Shown here: in pieces, positions 32,939 to 35,518 of the stretch
Position numbering within the stretch: position 1 is the stretch's first letter
Layout of the letters: each line of letters opens with the position of its first letter
Assembly: GCA_964580585.1 (NCBI GenBank)
Contig: CAZOKZ010000045.1
Location: forward strand, 1-35,518
Reading direction: 5' to 3'
Source: CAZOKZ01 sp964580585
Lineage (GTDB): Bacteria; Sumerlaeota; Sumerlaeia; SLMS01; JAHLLQ01
DNA length: 35,518 nucleotides
Position numbers and translations under genes: made by a program
The notes under the pieces: model-generated
What the model was told of the DNA's origin: nothing
The model's database searches: none
Seen by the model: the letters and a program-made list of their open reading frames with translations, nothing else

Positions 32939-35146
32939 ATGGCTCTGAACGAAAAAGATCTCTCGGAAATGCTGGGCCGGTTTATCCCGGACGACATGAC
33001 CGGCGACCCGCATATCAGCTATCGCCCGCCCGAAACCCGTGTGGGAAAAACCAGCATCCCCGCTACGGCTGTTCGCCCAACTGGGCTTTCCCAGACAAAA
33101 ATCCTCCTCCCCAAATGGAAAATCGAGCGTGATTTGTCGGCGACCGCCGAGTTGAAACTCGACGCCGACATTCCACCCGACACCGCGTATGCGTTGCGCT
33201 GCGTGGTGGGCGAAGGCGGGTTTGGCGAAGTCTGGCAAGCCGTGCAGACGGCGTTGGGGCGCGTGGTGGCGGTCAAGCGCATGCGCGAGGACCTGATCAA
33301 GCTTCAGCAAAATAAGCCGGAAAACATCGAGCAAATGGAGGACGATTTCCGCCGGGAAGCGTTGACGACCGCATTGCTCGAACATCCAAACATTGTGCCC
33401 GTTCACGACCTTGGAGTGGACGAACATGGGCGCCCGTTGCTAGCCATGAAAATGGTCCGTGGTAAAGGCTGGGACGAAATGATGACCGCCGACAAGGAGT
33501 TGCCGGTACCGGATTTTCTGGCGCGTCACCTGCCAATTTTCATCGATGTGGCTCAAGCAGTCGCGTTCGCGCATTCATGCGGTATTGTGCACCGGGATTT
33601 GAAACCCTCGCAGGTCATGGTCGGAGAATTTGGCGAAGTGTTGCTGATGGACTGGGGCATCGCAGTGCTCTTCGATTCGACCAAGATTTCCGGCAAGTTC
33701 CACACGATCGCAGGCGACTTGGCCCCAACACCCGAAAATGCGTTTAACCCCACCGGGACGCCTGCTTTTATGGCACCCGAACAGACGAAGAATACGTCCG
33801 AAGAAATCGGCCCCTGGACGGACACCTATCTGCTGGGGGGAATTTTATACTTCATTTTGACAGGCAAAGCCCCTCATGCCGGTCGCGAGGCCATGGATTC
33901 GTTCCTGCTCGCCATGCGCGGCACCGTCAAACCGCCCGAAGAAGCCGCGCCGGATCGCGAAATTCCAAAAGATTTAGCCGAAATCGCCATGGCAGCAATG
34001 GCACCCGAAAAAGAAAAACGCTTCCAGACAGTCAAAGACATCATCTTGTTGGTCGAAGATTATTTGAGCGGTTCAGGCAAACGCCGCGAGTCGATCGCCT
34101 TGGTGAAACAGGTGGAAAAACGCATCGAGGATGCGGGAGAAAATTACAAGGAATTGACCGAGTGCAATAACCTGCTGATGCAAGCGTTGGCTCTCTGGCC
34201 GCAAAACAACACGGCGAGAAACGTTCAGGACCTCGTCATGCACAAATTTGCTCGCGCGGCGATTCGTAACAACGACCTGGTGCTTGCCAATCTGATGACC
34301 GAGTCCATGCACCCCAGTGAGGAGCGCACGAATTTACACAAGGAAATTCAGGATTCTCACAATCGGAACACGGCACATCTGCGCCAGTTACGCGTGCTGA
34401 AAATTCTCTCCGTTGTCTTTGTCATCGCCATCGTCATCGACATTATATTCGTATTTGGATGGGGCAGGTCGTCTCAAAATAAACAGGACACCAAAGTAGC
34501 CTCACTCAATCAGAAAATCGCCGCCACAGAGGAGAAACTCCAAAACCTGGAAGCGCAATTTTCTTCGGATACACTCCCGAAACTTGCCGAACGACTTGCG
34601 TTGCTGCGCTCGCGCGAGAATGCTCTCGGCCAACGATTGGGAGCGATGATTCCCCTGCCCAGGCAAATCAACTGGTCGGAAAACGAGCGGCGATCGTTGT
34701 TGGCAAAACGTCAATTGATCGAGTCGTTGCTGGCCGAACATGGTGAGTTGCAGGCAGAACGCGAAGCTCTGGCCGAACAGATCGGCAACGGAGTTGGAAA
34801 CGAACCGCTTTCTTTACCACTAGCCGAGCTGAACTGGCAGTTGGCGACGAGATTAGATTCCACCCAGTATTTAGAATTGGCGGACGAATATCGCCGCTTG
34901 GGTAATCGTTATCGTGACCGGCCAGAACCCTTTATCGGCGCGGGAATTGCTGTTGCCCGCTCTGGCGATGCCGAAGAAGCGCGCGAGTATTTCACCATCG
35001 CTGCCAAGATCATCGATGAACAACCAGGCGAACTGGACGCGTTTATCGCCGTCATGGTTAACCTGCACGAGGAACTCAGTCAAATTGCACCCAAACAACC
35101 CGACTCCTCCACCTCGGACGCCAAAGAGGCGAGCGGCAATCCGTAA
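32939..35146 (+). CDS. Transmembrane Ser/Thr protein kinase
   Basis: The 735-residue protein has an N-terminal region of about 80 residues, a kinase domain (about 85-380), one transmembrane helix (about 489-510), and a coiled-coil C-terminal region with a TPR-like end. The kinase has GEGGFGEVW, VAVK (K113), HRDLKPSQ (D220), DWG (D238) and GTPAFMAPEQ. DWG in place of DFG is common among bacterial relatives. The Mg-binding Asn of HRDLKPxN is Gln225 here. Kinases of this type phosphorylate Ser/Thr on partner proteins and can be read by FHA domains such as that at 21907. GGAAGG lies about ten bases before the ATG. The frame is open earlier to 32873, without homology. Confidence 0.9.
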   Translation: MALNEKDLSEMLGRFIPDDMTGDPHISYRPPETRVGKTSIPATAVRPTGLSQTKILLPKWKIERDLSATAELKLDADIPPDTAYALRCVVGEGGFGEVWQAVQTALGRVVAVKRMREDLIKLQQNKPENIEQMEDDFRREALTTALLEHPNIVPVHDLGVDEHGRPLLAMKMVRGKGWDEMMTADKELPVPDFLARHLPIFIDVAQAVAFAHSCGIVHRDLKPSQVMVGEFGEVLLMDWGIAVLFDSTKISGKFHTIAGDLAPTPENAFNPTGTPAFMAPEQTKNTSEEIGPWTDTYLLGGILYFILTGKAPHAGREAMDSFLLAMRGTVKPPEEAAPDREIPKDLAEIAMAAMAPEKEKRFQTVKDIILLVEDYLSGSGKRRESIALVKQVEKRIEDAGENYKELTECNNLLMQALALWPQNNTARNVQDLVMHKFARAAIRNNDLVLANLMTESMHPSEERTNLHKEIQDSHNRNTAHLRQLRVLKILSVVFVIAIVIDIIFVFGWGRSSQNKQDTKVASLNQKIAATEEKLQNLEAQFSSDTLPKLAERLALLRSRENALGQRLGAMIPLPRQINWSENERRSLLAKRQLIESLLAEHGELQAEREALAEQIGNGVGNEPLSLPLAELNWQLATRLDSTQYLELADEYRRLGNRYRDRPEPFIGAGIAVARSGDAEEAREYFTIAAKIIDEQPGELDAFIAVMVNLHEELSQIAPKQPDSSTSDAKEASGNP

Positions 35147-35177
35147 AACGGATGTCCCCGAGTGGAATCGCCGGCAA

Positions 35178-35518
35178 ATGATGCAAGCTGCGATCGGCAC
35201 GACAGGAATTATCGTGGCAGCGGGCATGTTGCTTTTTTCCGTATTCCACAAGATCGATTTCGGCGCCCGCAAGATGGAGCAAAAACTGGCGCGCTCGGAA
35301 AAATACATGCGCATGGCTGCCGCAACGTTGCGTGCTTTACAGGACGAATCGAAGCAGCTCCCCTCACCCACCGAGGAAGGGTTTTTGCCGGGAGATTTTT
35401 CGCCAATCATTGCCAAGCATTTCGGCGGACAACCGCTATTCCAAGAAGAAGGCCGCGTGGCATGTCTGGACATGTTTTCGCCCAGTGGCCCGTTTCGCGA
35501 ACCGCTCCTTTACCAACA
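35178..35518 (+). CDS. Membrane-anchored protein, incomplete at the window end
   Basis: From ATG 35178 an open frame of 113 codons continues past the end of the window. It encodes MMQAAIGTTGIIVAAGMLLF, a short transmembrane anchor. A Lys/Glu-rich helical segment (KMEQKLARSEKYMRMAAATL) follows, then a soluble domain starting near FSPIIAKHFGG. Its start is 31 bases after the kinase stop, so the two are likely co-transcribed. The domain beyond the anchor is not recognisable from what is visible. It could be a phosphatase, a sensor or another signalling component. Confidence 0.6.
   Translation, partial: MMQAAIGTTGIIVAAGMLLFSVFHKIDFGARKMEQKLARSEKYMRMAAATLRALQDESKQLPSPTEEGFLPGDFSPIIAKHFGGQPLFQEEGRVACLDMFSPSGPFREPLLYQ

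Noticed and set aside
1..35518. CRISPR arrays, tRNA and rRNA genes
   Set aside because: I looked for regularly spaced direct repeats and for tRNA T-loop patterns and found none that hold up.

Overview
The window is chromosomal DNA from a Gram-negative-like bacterium that I cannot name with certainty. It has moderately high GC. Its genes include PASTA-less Ser/Thr kinases with a DWG motif, an FHA-GAF protein, zinc-ribbon/TPR membrane proteins, a histone-H1-like Lys/Ala protein, a lipoprotein and large signal-peptide-bearing proteins. Intergenic repeats of the 'ACCACGAAGGCACGAAG' kind recur in many environmental genomes. An uncultured lineage of the Planctomycetota, Sumerlaeota or Hydrogenedentota sort would fit; this is inference only. 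No rRNA, tRNA, CRISPR array, transposase or phage gene was found.

Layout. Positions 58-10944 form a cell-surface glycan region. It holds a GT2 glycosyltransferase, a polytopic GT-C-like protein translationally coupled to a membrane-anchored partner, a small membrane protein, a Wzy-like polymerase, a PAPS sulfotransferase and a second large YfhO/GT-C-like membrane protein. Together they suggest synthesis and sulfation of a surface polysaccharide. The coupled queC-queE pair (queuosine/7-deazaguanine pathway) sits inside this region on the opposite strand. Positions 11092-14387 hold a bacterial homologue of the animal glucokinase regulatory protein (double-SIS, MurQ-related), followed by hslU without an adjacent hslV.

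Positions 14459-22983 hold a small membrane protein, a very acidic protein of unknown function, a secreted 1091-residue endonuclease-I protein, a membrane-anchored helical protein, a secreted protein with a polyglycine tail and a clear terminator, and an FHA-GAF signalling protein. Positions 23008-25183 carry a lipoprotein/zinc-ribbon pair, a tiny basic ORF ended by a strong terminator, and the H1-like gene, with three consensus DnaA-box sequences around it. Positions 25184-35518 hold a zinc-ribbon/TPR membrane protein, a membrane protein with a pseudopilin-like tail, an NrnA-type DHH phosphoesterase, a nested intergenic repeat block, a Bax-inhibitor-1 homologue, an M16 peptidase, a YkgJ-type cysteine-cluster protein, a transmembrane Ser/Thr kinase and the start of another membrane protein that runs off the end.

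The most unusual signals are these. The decamer GGGGACGGAG (or its complement) occurs eleven times in different reading frames, on both strands and in an intergenic hairpin. The GCKR-like protein has its two MurQ catalytic motifs split between its two SIS domains. Three DnaA boxes lie around the H1-like gene. A 12-bp direct repeat brackets the nested repeat block.
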